Positions 21,016 to 33,714 of a stretch of DNA of 64,000 nucleotides are shown here, in pieces. Each line of letters opens with the position of its first letter. Position 1 is the stretch's first letter. Below the pieces are notes generated by a model that was given only the letters and a program-made list of their open reading frames with translations, was not told where the DNA came from and did not search any database. Source of the stretch: Byssochlamys sp. IMV 00236 (taxonomy: Eukaryota; Ascomycota; Eurotiomycetes; Eurotiales; Thermoascaceae); assembly GCA_001931875.2 (NCBI GenBank), contig MSJH02000504.1:124001-188000 (forward strand), given 5' to 3'. The position numbers were made by a program, and so were the translations under genes.

Positions 21016-24000
21016 TTATGACTTTTTCTCTTGCTCTTTGTCCTCCTCGGAAGACGGGGAGAGCAATCCATCACGTGGCTTCTGCTGCCATTCGTCTAAT
21101 AGCCGAGAGACTTCTTTGAAAGATATTGGCTTGGTCAGGAACAGATCCACTCCTGACGATAGTGCTTCGGTCTCATCGCGAGCACTCGTCAGTCCAGTTA
21201 GAGCGATGATTGTGGCAGGGCCACAGCCGTCACGCTCTCTCTCCAGCGCGCGAATCGCTCGTGTTGCTTCGAAACCGTTCATCACAGGCATTGAGATGTC
21301 TAAAACACAGTTAGTACTCTGATAAATTTCATACCCAACAAAGAAATGTCCCACTTACCCATGAAGATAATATTGTACCCCTCCTGCATGCGCTCCACGG
21401 CATCGACTGCCATCTTGCCATTTTCAGCCGCATCCAAAACGGCGAAGTCTCGTTTCTTCATGAATGTGAGCATCAACCGCAGGTTGATTCGGTTGTCATC
21501 CACGACAAGGACTCGTGTGGCCCGGTTGGATTCAACGGAGCTACTTCTACCTGACAGAGAAGGCGCAGGTGGGCGAGCAGCAAGAGGGTTTTCTGTATCA
21601 ATGATCGGCACCGTGGGTAGGGATCTCCTTGCAAACCGTCCTTCCCGAATTTCGAGAGAGCGCTGTGAATCTCCCGAGGACATTGGATAAGACAGATCTG
21701 TCACACCAGGCTCAGCCGGTGATGTGATGCTCTCCTGAGGTGAGTTCGTCTGTGATCGCTGCGAAACATCTGAACTCTTCGATCTACCTGCCGTCTTCGG
21801 TTGATCGTCTGGCGACAGGCCCGTTGACCCTGCATTTTCCAACAGCATAGTGCGTTGGTCCTGCACTGTCTTGGAAATGGGAAGCGGGGCCCGAGATCGC
21901 TCCAGACATCGGACAAGAGCTCTGGACAGTTTATGGGGCCCTGTCGGCCTGTGGATAAAGTCCACAAAAGTCGCAAGGGTTGACCAATCTCTGGTTGTCT
22001 TGTTGTAGTTGATCGTATTGCTCCAGAGGATCAGAACACATGGTAGATATGCCGGAACCTGGTGTTTCACATCCCCGACGTTGACATTTTCGTCTGCAAG
22101 AAGAACATCGATCGGGCAGGTAGGCGGCCAATTGACAAGATCCAGACCAAACCAATCGGTGACATAGCGCGCAAGGATAGTCAGCCGGTCCGTATCAGCG
22201 TGAACAGACTCTGAGTTATACCCATAGATGGCAACTTTCCGACCCTTGTAACTCTCCTGGAGCTGACGGAGTGCGACGCACATATCCTTTGGGCTCCTCT
22301 GTAATCGGGGCGTCTCCGGTACAACGTCATCGACTCCTGGTCGCCCTAGGGGCAATGACACTCTGACAGTGGTACCCTCCCCGGGGCGACTGCGAATATG
22401 AATGCTGCCACCGAGAGTCTTGACGATGCTCCGTACGATAGACAAGCCCAGGCCTGTTCCAACAGCCAAGGTATCCTCTTGAGCAAAAGGCGTGTATAGG
22501 CGGCCGCGGAGGAACTCATCTGAGATGCCCTTCCCGGTGTCTGACACGGTCACAACGACAATCTCTTTCTTGTTCGATCCTGTGGGAGTCGTGGGAGAGA
22601 TATTTCCGATAACTGTTGACTCCAATCGCACTGTGATCAGTCCTTTATCCGTATATTTCATGGCGTTTCCGAAAATATTCATGATGATCCGACGCAGCGC
22701 ACCCGGCTGAGTCTTATAAGTCCAGTCCCCATTGGCCACATCGAGAACGATCTGGAGGCCAGGACGGTCGCTGGCTTCTCGAAGCTGCGACAGGGATCGA
22801 CTATCGCGGTCGCCGGGGAGAGCCACGTCGCCTGCCGTGCTGACTCGCCCATACGAGTGACCCAGACAGACACCTTCCACCACTTCTTCCGCTAAGAGCG
22901 CCACATCTGTTGCGACGTACGTATCCAAGTAAGCAGAAATATTCTCGGAGCTCTTGATCTCCCGTGGCGTGTCCTTGCTACGTCTCATCAATCGCCAGCT
23001 CTTTTCCAGTGCCACAATCTTGCTGAAATCTAGGACCTGATTCATCGTATCCAGGAGCGTCCGTCCGCAGGCATTGATCGTATCCAGTAGGGATTTCTGG
23101 AAATCGTTGAGGTGCGTCCCATCGAGGAACTCTGCGGCGGCTAGGATGCCATGAAGAGGGCTTCGTAGCTCATGTGAAATGCTGCCGATGAAATCCCCCT
23201 TCTGGCGATCCGCGATCAAAGACTCCACGCGGCTGCATTCTGCCATGATGGACGAGCCAAAGCCCATCACTGAGCTCAGCTCCACTGCAGAGGAGAAAAC
23301 TTGCGTCTCGACCTTGTTCCAGCAGAAGCACCCGGCGAACCACTGAGAACTGGCAGGGTTCCAGAGAGGGACGAAGAGGATCTGATTAGCACCGGGGAAG
23401 TATGCGTTGAGCATTGCAGTTTCTGTCGATTTCCACTTCTTTTTCTCCCTTGCTTTCATTTCCGGAGCTTTGGTGGTTTTGACAGAGGGTTGAGAGTCCT
23501 CCGGCGCATCCTCATGAGATTTTTCATCATCCGACGTGAACAGAGTCCGATCATCGTGGAAGCTCCAGATCTTCCCCTTCGGATAACGCTTCAGCAACTG
23601 CTGTAGAAAGCGACGGCTGAAGTTGGCTGCTTCACAGGACGCCGTCGACCCTGGTTCCGGTGCAAATGGCTCGTCGTTGGTGGACACAGCCAGAACAGGT
23701 GCTGGGGCGATGGCCTCGGCGAAGTAGTCATCCCTTCCCGAATCGACATCGAGCCAGGGGCTTGAGCTGCTCTCCAAGAAAATCACGCCGCCTTCCTGTC
23801 CGATTTCCAGACTCTCCCGAAGCAAATTGGCCGCTCTCCGGAACGCCCACAGGTTGCCATGCACCTCCTCCGGCCCGATTTTCGCTTCACCTTTGCCGTT
23901 GAGCCATTCGGGCAGCGTTATGTCGGATGAACCCGTTTCCGCCTTCTCTTCCGACACAGTGCTGCACCGTTCCAACTCTGCACCACCGCTGCGTGACCTA

Positions 24001-25042
24001 CCGGCACCACCCTCTCTACTGCTTCCACGGCCGCGTGAGGATAAAGGCGGGGTGTTGGTACACAAGGAATCGGCGCGAGATGTTCCCGCAGAGGTTAACG
24101 GAGTTGGCAGCTTGAGAGTCTTGGTCGAAGGCGTATTAACCAGACTGGAGCTCCCCTCAACGAAACAGGCTAGCCCATGGGATAATCGTGCGGCGCGCCG
24201 TCCCTCTGATGCTTGCCGGCTGACTCTCAGGTAGTCCATGACCAAGGTGGCGAGCGTCCCCATGGTCGACTTCTCACTATCCGTCAGACCATTTCGCGGT
24301 TCCGTGTCTAGCACGAAAAAGGTCCCGATGTTTTCCTTCTTCGTCGTTGTCAATGGCGTGCCTGCGTAGAATCGGAAGGGGGACGAGGGGGCGGGCAGTG
24401 GCAATTTTTTATATGCATCGTCTTCGTTGAGATCATTGACGATATAGAACGAATACTGGTCGCGATCTGAGGGGGGCAATGCGATAGTAGTCTAGTAGCA
24501 CTTCTATCAGCAACGGCGGGTTGCATGTCATTTTATTCATCCCTCTTCTATCCTCCATTGAGTGCTCCTCTGTACTCACCTCGCACAACTTGCCTTTCCG
24601 GGAGACGGCGGAACATCCAGCCCAGAGGACATCTTCCTCGTTCTCGTACTTGGAGGGGTCGCGGAGATTGAGCGACCTGGTGGCTTCGGCGATAAAATAT
24701 TGTGTTTCACGGTCCACAACACTGGGAGGGAGGAAATCAACACACAGACACACAAGGAGGAACAGAATCATTTAAAGAATACCTAATCAAGGCGCGCTGG
24801 GCATTCAGACGCAACGCTGCCAACTGCGCCAGCGACGTGAGAGTGGCATTGGGACTGGAACGATCCCCCAAGCTGTCGACCAGCACGGAGGCGGCGGCAG
24901 TGGCTTCAGTGACCAGATCATCGGGGTAGATCTCGCAGCCCTCGTTGAGCGCGGCCGGGTTGGAGGGCTGGAAGTAGCGATACAGCTCACGGACCCTGCG
25001 CTCATCGGGGTGATTGTCTCCCGTCGTCGTTCTGGTGTCCAT
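21016..25042 (-). CDS. Hybrid histidine kinase: GAF, HisKA, HATPase and receiver domains
   Basis: Complement exons 25042..24783, 24721..24580, 24491..21359 and 21299..21016 give 1272 residues. The start is the first ATG (MDTRTT). Splicing rebuilds a GAF-type sensor split over three exons (RALISVVDRETQYFIAEATRSL, then FYAGTPLTT and IGTFFVLD). A ~250-residue low-complexity linker and a second cytosolic region follow. The HisKA box SHELRSPLHG places the phosphorylated histidine near residue 574. ATP-binding G boxes are DTGKGISDEF and GTGLGLSIV. The C-terminal receiver starts at VLVVDDNRINL. Its phospho-acceptor Asp (~1179) is created by the last splice junction (FMDISMPVMNG), and TKPI is the conserved lysine motif. 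There are no membrane spans or PAS domains, so it is a cytosolic sensor feeding a phosphotransfer protein and SskA/Skn7-type regulators. Ligand unknown. Confidence 0.93.
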
Positions 25043-25916
25043 AATCGCAGGCAAGCCTCACGTCGGACGGACTTGCAACATCGCCTGACAAGAGAAGAAA
25101 GAAAGAAAGAAAAAAAGTCGATAAGAGTACTTGGTAGGTCGAGAACGGGGATATCGGCGCGGTTCCAGAATCCTGTCAGTGATGCGAGTGGGGCAGCAAT
25201 ACGGATTAATGCTCTTCAGTGTTCCATGGATGCTTCTGGCCTTGTGGCGGTCCATCGTTTGACTGTGGTAGTATGTATTCGTATTAATATGAATTCATGA
25301 ATAATAATAAGGTCCATATATCCGAGCACTTCTCCACGATCCATCAGATTGGCGGTGGTGGGTTTGTTGCTCCAAGCGTCATTATTCCCGGCATCTTCAC
25401 CTGCCTTGGATCGCTAGCTTCCACTCGTTTATGGTTTAAAGCCCACCAGGACTGTGAATCCCCAGCACGAGGTGGGGAGAGCGACGAGCGGCGGTGCCTG
25501 ACATCAACGTCCAGTGCCATGGATGCTGTGTGGCCGGGTGACCAGCCCGACAGACGAGCTGGCGGTTATGGCGCCCTGTGATTTGCGTGCCAGAAGAAAC
25601 TCATCAATTAGAAAGCGGCCGTTTTGCGCGGTGGAGTCTATACAAAGGTGGACATTGATCAGCGTGCCTTGGTTTGGATCTGGATCGCATACTTAGAATT
25701 CAGAAAAATAATTATTCATTATTGGGAGCCGAACTGGAATCGGTCTAGCCGCTGAGTCAGCTTCTTTTACTTTACTGTCACGGCGTTACAGTACAATACT
25801 ATATAACCATAGAGCAGCTGCGAGTATACAATACTGATTCAAATAACGATTTACCTTGTTCTCCAAAAGTCTCTGCTGTGTCAGAGAACAGTCAGATGGC
25901 GCATATGCAGGTAGCT

Positions 25917-25975
25917 AAAAAAAAAAAAGAAGAAGAAAAGAAGAAGAAAAGAAGAAGAAAAGAAGAAGAAAGAAA
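25917..25975 (+). repeat. Polypurine minisatellite, unit AGAAGAAGAAA
   Basis: An A-run followed by about four copies of an 11-nt GAA-rich unit, entirely purine on this strand for 59 nt. It lies ~0.9 kb upstream of the histidine kinase start. Confidence 0.9.
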
Positions 25976-26321
25976 TTTCTTCAAACAGAAAAGAGAAAAA
26001 ACGGGGAGGGTAGATGGTTACAGAAGATTCTAGCGAGCGTCGAGAATGAAACACCACCATTGTTCTCGACCATTAAACGAGACGACTAATTATATACTCT
26101 ATCAATCAGTATTGGTGGCTTATTTCGCTCGATCGATCGGTCCACAAGCATTACCAATGGTGCTTCCAGTCCTACACAATTTGATTCTTAACACAGACTA
26201 ACTACTTTATTGTGCTACTTCCGTACGTGTACTGGTATACCTCTGCGGCTGCGCAGACAGACATACATACTCGTAAGGTCAGGTCATAAAGAATGTTATT
26301 ATTACTTGCCTACCGTTGCCC

Positions 26322-26347
26322 GTACATGTACATGTACATGTACATGT
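26322..26347. repeat. Self-complementary GTACAT tandem repeat
   Basis: Four and a third copies of GTACAT, 26 nt, each overlapping the palindrome ATGTACAT, so the tract can fold on itself in many registers. It is followed by CTGTACAG, another palindrome. Confidence 0.9.
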
Positions 26348-27646
26348 GCTGTACAGTAGTGCATCGGGGTTCCTAACCGACATGCCAGTCTGATTGGCGG
26401 TGCAACGACCCTGATAGGGCTGGGATGCGACTCGGATCGATGATCTTTCGCTCGGTTTTGCCTCTGCCCTGCCTCTCTGCCCGCTAGCATATCTACCCGA
26501 CCCAGCTATTCGATTCTGCTCCAGTTTTATCTACTGCCTAGACTAGACTACCCGTGATTCGTGCAGCTGCCTCCAGCGCGGGCGTTGAACCTGACAATTG
26601 AGAGACTGAGTATCTCAACTTCAACATTAATGCCGTGATCGGAGCTAACTAGGTAGGAGTTAGGTAGTTATGTATGACCAAGTTCATCAAGCGCGGTCGG
26701 GTAAACCCCGGGATGCTGCAAGATCAGCCATCCCACAAGCCATTCTGGGCCCAGTGGGTTCGCATTGGAGCTCGATCTGGCCAGGCGCTGCACGCTTGCG
26801 ACGGAGGGCGCATCGGTGGCGGCGGGGGAGGCGAAAAACCGACAGCAGATGGAGTTCTCGGCGGATATCTTACCCACCGCGGTGTTGATTGTGAGGAGAG
26901 GGCAATTGTCTCAACTTCTCCAAATTGTCCGATCATTCGCTGGTCAGTTCAGTTCGTCATCTTTAAGCTCGTAAGCTCGTACCAACTTCGAGGAATGCAC
27001 GTGCTTGGCAAAAGAGAGTCAGAGTCTGTGGAGATAACGAGACACACACACGGCATGTTGATCTTCACGCTTCTGGGTTATGTTGGGACCCCTCGGAACG
27101 GCCGACACAGCTCCCCGGCTATGTTGCATTCGAAATCCCCAAAAGTAGTGGTATATTATCAGTACACGACATGTGGCGAAGGAAACAGAACGTCCAAAAT
27201 AGGATATACGCTCTCCCAAAACACATCATCTCGTCATAAACTCGTAGTCCGTATCGTCATCGCCCAGTCCAGCAGCAAAGCCACCACATGCATCATAAGT
27301 ACCAAGACCGGCTGGAATTCGGAAACACCACGGACAGCAATATCGATATTCTTACAACCGCCAGGTAAATGTAAACAGCAACGAATACGGAAATAAACGC
27401 GAGATCTGAATAAAGTGCGGTAATGGTATCTCATGTATCAGAAAAAGGGGGCTAAAAAAATAAAGTGGGAAAAAAACAAGGCAGAACCAGACCCCGCTAT
27501 CTAGGTCCATGACCATGCAGGAACACGGCCGCTCGAAAGGGGTATCGCTGCCCAACACACACACCAGCGGTCCGGCACGCAGAGACTACTTTCGAGACGG
27601 GGCGATACGGAGTAGACCGACCAGAATAATAATAATTGAAGCTGGT

Positions 27647-30128
27647 TCATAGTGACTCCATCAATTTCTTCCGGACGGTCCACATCCGAGCACGCTTCCC
27701 AAAAATATACATGGGAATCGCGGTCAGCAGGCAAGCAATCTGGATGCCACCTATGGCCAGGAACACGGTTCGCGGTCCGTCCGTTTCCAGCCAGTTGACG
27801 AAGAAGAGGGAGAATACGAGTCCATGAAAGACGTCTGCATTATTAGTGACATTGAACACACACGGCTGACAGAAAAGAAGAAAACAAGAGGACTACTCAC
27901 TCTTGCTGAAATTCAACGTCACGAGGGCCTCTCCTGCATACTGTCGGTAACTGTCCAGGCAGAATGTGATCGAGGTCGTGCTGCCCAGGGAGCAACCAAA
28001 AGAGATCAGCCCAAAGAATATGGTTGGTACGATCCAGGCGTCTCGCTCCTGTGCACTCCATCCGAAGCCCATCAGGCCTGCCGCAGTCGTCACGGCCACT
28101 GGTATGGCCATCACCAGTCGAAATTCTGGCTCGTACACACCGCCGTTGCGTCGGGTCATGAACCGGACAATGATATCCGATACCCTCCCAGCGACTGCTG
28201 TTCCGATGACACCACCGATGAAAGGGGAGAGATACACCAACCCCGTGCCCAACGGGGAGAAGTTGTAGTGCTCTTTGCCCTGATATATATGGGCCACGGA
28301 CTCAGAGAGCACGATCAGCCAACCAATGGAGAGAGAATACACCAATGTAGACCACAAAACTGCTGGGTAAGCGAAGAGGACAAACGGTCGAACAGCGACA
28401 CGCCACCAACGGTCACGAACAAGCCGACCGTTCCACGGCTTCAGAGTTTGGAGGAAAGGGAGAGGTGGCTGTTCTCGCAGCCGATGGGTATACAAGAAAG
28501 TGGTATTCGTAGGTGTTGAGTCTCTGGACGCGTCCCGTGATGGAATTGGAGTCGCTTTAGCAGCCTCGATGTCTCGGTCTCCAGAAAGAGCATCGATGCC
28601 CGAACAATCCTGGATCGTCGGATGTGCGCTAGGAAATGGTACCTGAGGGAAACTGCTGTCTGCCGACTTTTCCGCCTCTACTTCAATCGCATCATTGTTG
28701 CCTGCATTGTTCGCGCCAGCAGCATCGATGGTCGGTGTGACTTCATCTTCTAATTCCTCTTTCCCGCTCTTCTCGCTCTCAGCAAAACCGACATTTTTCC
28801 GCTCTCTTCGTGGCGCGGCAGGAGTTCCATCTTCATTATCAGCTCCCCCCACTGGCTTCTCGCGAGGGTGCCTGCCTCGGAAGCCATGAGTAACCATATC
28901 AGATACGCTGCGGTACATGTGCGGTCGCTTTGTGCGTTTGCGGGGACGAGGCCTTCTGTCCCAGAAGGTCTCGGGGACAAACAGAAACAGCAGAACAAGG
29001 AAAAAGCCCACAATGATAGCGACGATCCTGGAGAGAATTAGCCTGTTGTTGCGCAAGCAATGTAGAATGCCCTTACCAAAATACCCAACGCCATCCCAGA
29101 CTCTGGATGATAGCTGCGCTAACAAGTGGTACAAGGTTCTTACCACCCAGGAGAAGAAGAGTGTAAATGCCCACTCGATACGCCCGTTCATGCAAAAAGA
29201 AGATCTCGGCAATGGTCGCGGAGGGAAGGCATTCCACCGGACTCACAGCGATACCCTGGAAGATCCGAGCCACGACCAAACTGGCATAGTTAGGAGAAAC
29301 AGCACACCAAACGGCTGAAACGATGAAGAGAGTGATCCCTAGAAGATACACGGGCCGTTTGCCATAAAGAATGGCGGTTGGAGACATGATGACGGAGCCG
29401 ATACCCATGCCCAGCATATACAGCCCTGTTGTTAAAGCGACTTTCTGGGTAGTTACGCTATAAGTCGCTGCCACCTCGTTGAAACCCGCAGCCAGAATCG
29501 GTGTCATTCCACCTCCCATCATGCAGTACAGCCCGAGCGATATCAAAGCAGCATCTCGCCGCCATTGCGGCCAGTTGAGAGGGTCATTCAATGAATCCTC
29601 CGGTTGTGGATCCAACACGATATTGCCATCCGATGTTTTCTTTACGTGGGATGTCGAAGCACCTGTCCGGGAAGATGAACGAGACGGAGGCAAGGGTTCA
29701 GGAATGGACGACGCAGAGGTCCGCGCTGGCTGGTGTCTCAAGCCCAGAGGCTCGTTCCGATTCGATGAAAGGAGCAGGACGGTGCCTGTGCAAGCAAGAA
29801 TAGTCAGCTACAGTCGTAGAAGTAAGGTGTGATATCGAGGTCCGTAGATACTGAAGACCAGTTGGTGTTCCCTGATGCTGTTTCGTCGCAGGAGAATCCT
29901 AGCCAATTTCCACTTACCGGGAACCTCATCTGTCTCTTTATCGTTCAATATACCGAGTGTCCACCTTTCACGGTAACCCTTGAATCCTTCCACAGAATCG
30001 GACTCTGTGTCTTTCTTCGATCCCTTGAGGAATCTCTTCCAGCGGACCGTGGTTGACCGTCGCTGCGGCTCACGGCCTGCCGCGGCCTCTGGCACTGTTG
30101 GGGCGGCGGCCTCTTCCGCCGTCGCCAT
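27647..30128 (-). CDS. MFS transporter, DHA1-type, with a long central cytosolic loop
   Basis: Complement exons 30128..29918, 29785..29077, 29027..27901 and 27834..27647 give 744 residues. Introns are 132, 49 and 66 nt. The N-terminal cytosolic tail (~110 residues) ends in the LNDPLNWPQWRRD motif typical of fungal drug:H+ antiporter-1 and Hol1-like carriers. Twelve spans are predicted. GKRPVYLLG is the loop 2-3 signature, RIFQGIAVSP is the fourth span, and the sixth span is rebuilt across an intron (WRWVFWIVAIIVG, then VPETFW). Between spans 6 and 7 lies an unusually long hydrophilic loop of about 190 residues. The last exon ends with a basic tail. It is probably a plasma-membrane proton-coupled exporter or polyamine/organic-cation carrier; the substrate is unknown. 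Confidence 0.9.
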
Positions 30129-31734
30129 TTCTTTGTCTCTTCGCTACCTAGTACTCCTTCAGCTGTTGTAGCCTAGAAAGCTATCCCAGGAGTCAGTATA
30201 CACTCCACTCATTCCGATGGCGAACTCGACTCACTTGCAATAGCGAGGTTACCTCCCCAGGGAGCAACAGCTGCTCCGTCACAGACGGCAGCAATAGAAG
30301 AAAAAAAGAAAGAAAAGAAGAAGAAGAAGAAGTGAAAAAGGACCTATTGCAACCCACAAAAGTACACCAAGCCCCGATCTAGACAGAAGACAGTCGACCT
30401 CCTGGTGTTCGGTACCCGTATCACGTACTTATCACCCACTTCGCGGGGCAAGCTGTGGGAACGACCTCAGCTCAATCACGAAGGCGAATGACAAGCATGA
30501 TGATGGAGATAGAAGTGCCAGGCATACAGCAGCCGAGAGCATCCCTTTTATGGCAGAGTTGGGCTATCTCAACCGAGAAATTCAAGCCATGGATGAACTG
30601 CACCGAAAGGGAGCGGTGTCGAAAGGCCATGTGACGGCGTGGTTGGCTACATGTCGCTACTTCTGCTGGCACAGGTTCTGGGTGGCGGACAAAGTACCCC
30701 CATGTACCCCCAAGCTAACGCGGCCCACTGATAAGCCTCGATGCTGTCTGTCAGAGTCTGTGATCTTTTTGTCTACCATTCATCGGCCTTTGTTGGGCTG
30801 GAAGCTTTCCCACTTGGAGACTTGGTTTGCAATAATGTGATCTACACGCTTCTCGCGCCATCAAAAGGATAGGGCGTCGCTGAGCGGCTGCACATGGCGT
30901 TATTATTATCATTGGAAAAAGCAGCCCCTTCAAGACCAGACTCCAAACGCTCGATCGATCCAGATACCCCACTTCCCGTTATCGCTTTCTCCTGTCTTTA
31001 TTTCATGATTAATTGCTTATTGTCCTGGTTCGAGACACCGAGGAAAACAGACAAAGGTCCCGGAACGCGCCTCTAATGCTTTGTATGTGCAAATGCCATC
31101 GACCGGGTAAGAGCTGAGAATGCCTTGGTATGCCTGACTCGAAGTTTCTCGTCATGTCCCGCGCCGAGAGAGCTTTCCCCGGGTTCGCAGCTAACTAACG
31201 CAGTCACAGCCTCACAGGGTCTGGTGATTCGTGCTAGATGATCAGTGCCAAAGTGCCCGGGTAGCCTATCGTATACGATGCAAGTGAAACGCAGCGAGCT
31301 GTGTGTCTTCCTTCTGATGTGTGCACGGTTTGGCATGCCGTCATTGCGCAGTGGTGCTATGCGGATCACCGATGCTCGTGAACGAAAGCAGAACAGTAGA
31401 TGGGTTGCGATCGAGCGAATCTAACACTACTATAGCTACCTACTAGGAAACACTCGTCCTTTCTCGCCCTTGCGCAGCGGGAGAGGCGCATCAGATGAAC
31501 AATAACCACCGTCCTTTCTCCCTCTCGGGAATGCAGCTAATGATCCATGGCAAAGAGGCTTGCGGTAAATGCATGCTAACTGAAATTCTGCCTCTTCAAA
31601 TCTGCAGATGAGCGTCATCATCAATTGCGCCATGGCAAGGAAAATGAAGGTATGTTCTAGTGAAACAATATTGACCAGTAAATGATAAATCCCCGCATTC
31701 CGATAGACATTAAGAGACACCCTTTTTATCAGAT
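30129..31734. other. Intergenic region, MFS promoter
   Basis: 1.6 kb between the MFS start and the 3' end of the PLP-enzyme gene. It has a polypurine tract at 30296-30340 (pyrimidine-rich on the MFS sense strand). Short ORFs only; no gene recognised. Confidence 0.5.
30296..30340 (+). repeat. Polypurine tract in the MFS upstream region
   Basis: About 45 nt almost wholly A/G (GAAGAAGAAGAAG core), 170-210 nt upstream of the MFS ATG. On the transcribed sense it is a CT-rich tract, a common feature of fungal promoters and leaders. Confidence 0.8.
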
Positions 31735-33714
31735 TCATTTTGCCAAAATACTCCGAAGTTGGCTGATGCCACCCCGCATACTCCATGCTTCAATTCCCTT
31801 GGCCCGCAACACACTCGTGGCCACGCGTGCAGTGTCGCCCTCATAGTCCACCACAACAACCTTCAGCTTGTTTTCTAGTAGGTAATCCAAGGTAATCTGT
31901 GGATGCTGTTCTTTTTCTTTGCCTACTCCAAACACCTCAAGACACGGGATCCACTTGGCAAACTTACTCCGGCGTGAGATCTTCCTGCTCTGTGCTGTTG
32001 AGGACGGTGCGAAGATGCCGTCTAGTTCCAGCCATTGGTTCTTCAGGACAGATGAGTCTGCAAATGGCGATGGATCCTTTTCGTGGAGGGAGGAGATGGG
32101 AAAGTGGATGCTGCCCGGAAGATTCCACGTTCCAAAGGACGGTTGATTCCGGAGATCCAAGATCACCGTGTCTGGTTTGAGCTGCGCCGAATTGAGGTCA
32201 ATGCTATTGGACCCACGTGCCCTGTCAAGCGACGCTTCTGAGCTGCCTTCATGTTGAACCTTCTCGGTGACACCTAACTTCTCGTCTTGATAAGTATCAA
32301 GGCGGGGTTTCTTGCTAGAGGAATATGCTTTATTGAGGACTTCATCGGGCGTGACTTCCCATGCCTCGTCATAGCGGTACTTGTCGACTCCGACCAGGTT
32401 CTGCATGTAACCATCAGCTTTGCTATTCACCTCGGATGCAAGGAACAGCATGGACTAACCTCATTAACGATGGGACGGAAATGCTCTTCCCCTAGCTTAT
32501 CGAAGTACTCGTCGACATACTGGTATGGCAAATCACAGCATAGGAACACGCAGTGGATTTCTCCATCTTCGCCCGCCAGTTCGTGAAGATTCCCGTCCTT
32601 CTTCCTCTTCTCGATGAACTGGAACAGACCCTGGAGATTGAAGCCTGAGGATGGCCCGCAGAGAAGGCCCTCTCTGATGAGCTCCAGAGAAAGGCGGAAG
32701 GAGTCATATGAGCCAACATGCTCGATGGAATCAACAGCCTTGCGCCATGGAAATTCAACCGGTGCTAGCAGTGCGTACGATCTGGGCCCTGGGACCCGAT
32801 CACCTGGAGCAGTACACACGCTGTGTTGGGAAATCATTAGGAAAAATTCTCTTAAGTGCAGCGTCACAAGTACAGACTTACCCGACAGAGTGGATCGATG
32901 GCTTTTGACTCTTGAGATATGTGCCCGTTCCTGTCATGGATCCTTTCCCACTCACTGCGTCAGCACGTTGTCTGCAGGAAGGACATTTTCTACTCACCTG
33001 ATGTCCCCATGCCGGTACAGAACACGTTTATCTGAGGAAGTTGCTTTATGATTTGCGGACCTGTCCAGCGGGAGTGCGCATCTGGATTCTATAGGCGATG
33101 CCTATGTCAGTCTCCTGAATCTGCGACAAGAGGACTCCAAGCTCGCTCACTCACCAATGGATTCTCGTACTGGTTTGGATTGAAAGCGTCATCGCTTTCC
33201 TCTCCTAGAGATTTGGCTTTCTGTATGCCACCTCTGGGGTCAGCTGGTTCTGGTTGAGATGGTCCTCCAAACAACGTTCTAGCATCTGTCAGTGAGAGTC
33301 ATTAGGCTCAGGCATAGGGCTGCTATACACTTCCAGCCCGAATAGTCGCATTAGTCGGATCTTAGTGGTGCTTGTCTTGTTGCTCAGATAAGCTCTGGTG
33401 TCATCGATGCCATGCAGCACCCTTGCTAGCACGGCCATTGAAATGATCGTCGATCCCGAGCTATACTCCACGATGGTTTGTGTGCCCTCTTTGATTCCGT
33501 TTCCTTTCTGGAGCAATCGCAGTGCAGGCAAGGATTTGACGTTGTGTATAGGAAGCATAGTCATCATTTTCGCGTATATCCGGACGCCATCCTTGCGGTA
33601 AGGGTTCAACTTCTCGGGTATCTCAACCAACGGTAGGAACGGCTGGCAGTCTGGGTTATGATAGTCGATCAGAGACTCAGGGCCCGTATAGGTATTGAGA
33701 GGGTTGTTCGCCAT
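31735..33714 (-). CDS. Cysteine-synthase-like PLP enzyme fused to a C-terminal rhodanese domain
   Basis: Complement exons 33714..33329, 33278..33155, 33088..32998, 32942..32882, 32820..32460 and 32400..31735 give 562 residues. The N-terminal ~330 residues have the fold-type II PLP pattern of O-acetylserine sulfhydrylase and cystathionine beta-synthase. LPIHNVKS carries the probable PLP lysine (Lys60), YSSGST is the substrate loop, FGGPSQPEPADPRGG follows a splice site, and CTGMGTSGSMTG is the phosphate-binding glycine loop. The C-terminal ~150 residues are rhodanese-like (ILDLRNQPSFGTWNLPGS). At the active-site loop the sequence reads VVVDYEGDTAR, with no cysteine where CxxGxxR is expected, so sulfurtransfer is probably lost. 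The likely role is sulfur amino-acid metabolism or a regulatory relative. One acceptor (AAAG before 32942) is chosen on family fit; an upstream CAG would add four residues. Confidence 0.85.

Larger units (their letters stand above)
25043..27646. other. Long intergenic region with simple repeats
   Basis: 2.6 kb containing the upstream region of the histidine kinase and the 3' flank of the MFS gene. It holds a polypurine minisatellite (25917-25975) and a GTACAT repeat (26322-26347). The plus ORF 26674-27396 (240 codons) has a glycine run and no domain and is treated as chance. No RNA gene seen. Confidence 0.5.

Noticed and set aside
21346..24234. Several plus-strand ORFs of 60-135 codons
   Set aside because: All lie antisense to the hybrid histidine kinase.
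26674..27396. 240-codon plus-strand ORF
   Set aside because: ATG-initiated but with a glycine run, no domain, no splice context and simple-sequence surroundings; more likely a chance ORF.
27824..28519. 231-codon plus-strand ORF
   Set aside because: Antisense to the last exons of the DHA1 carrier.
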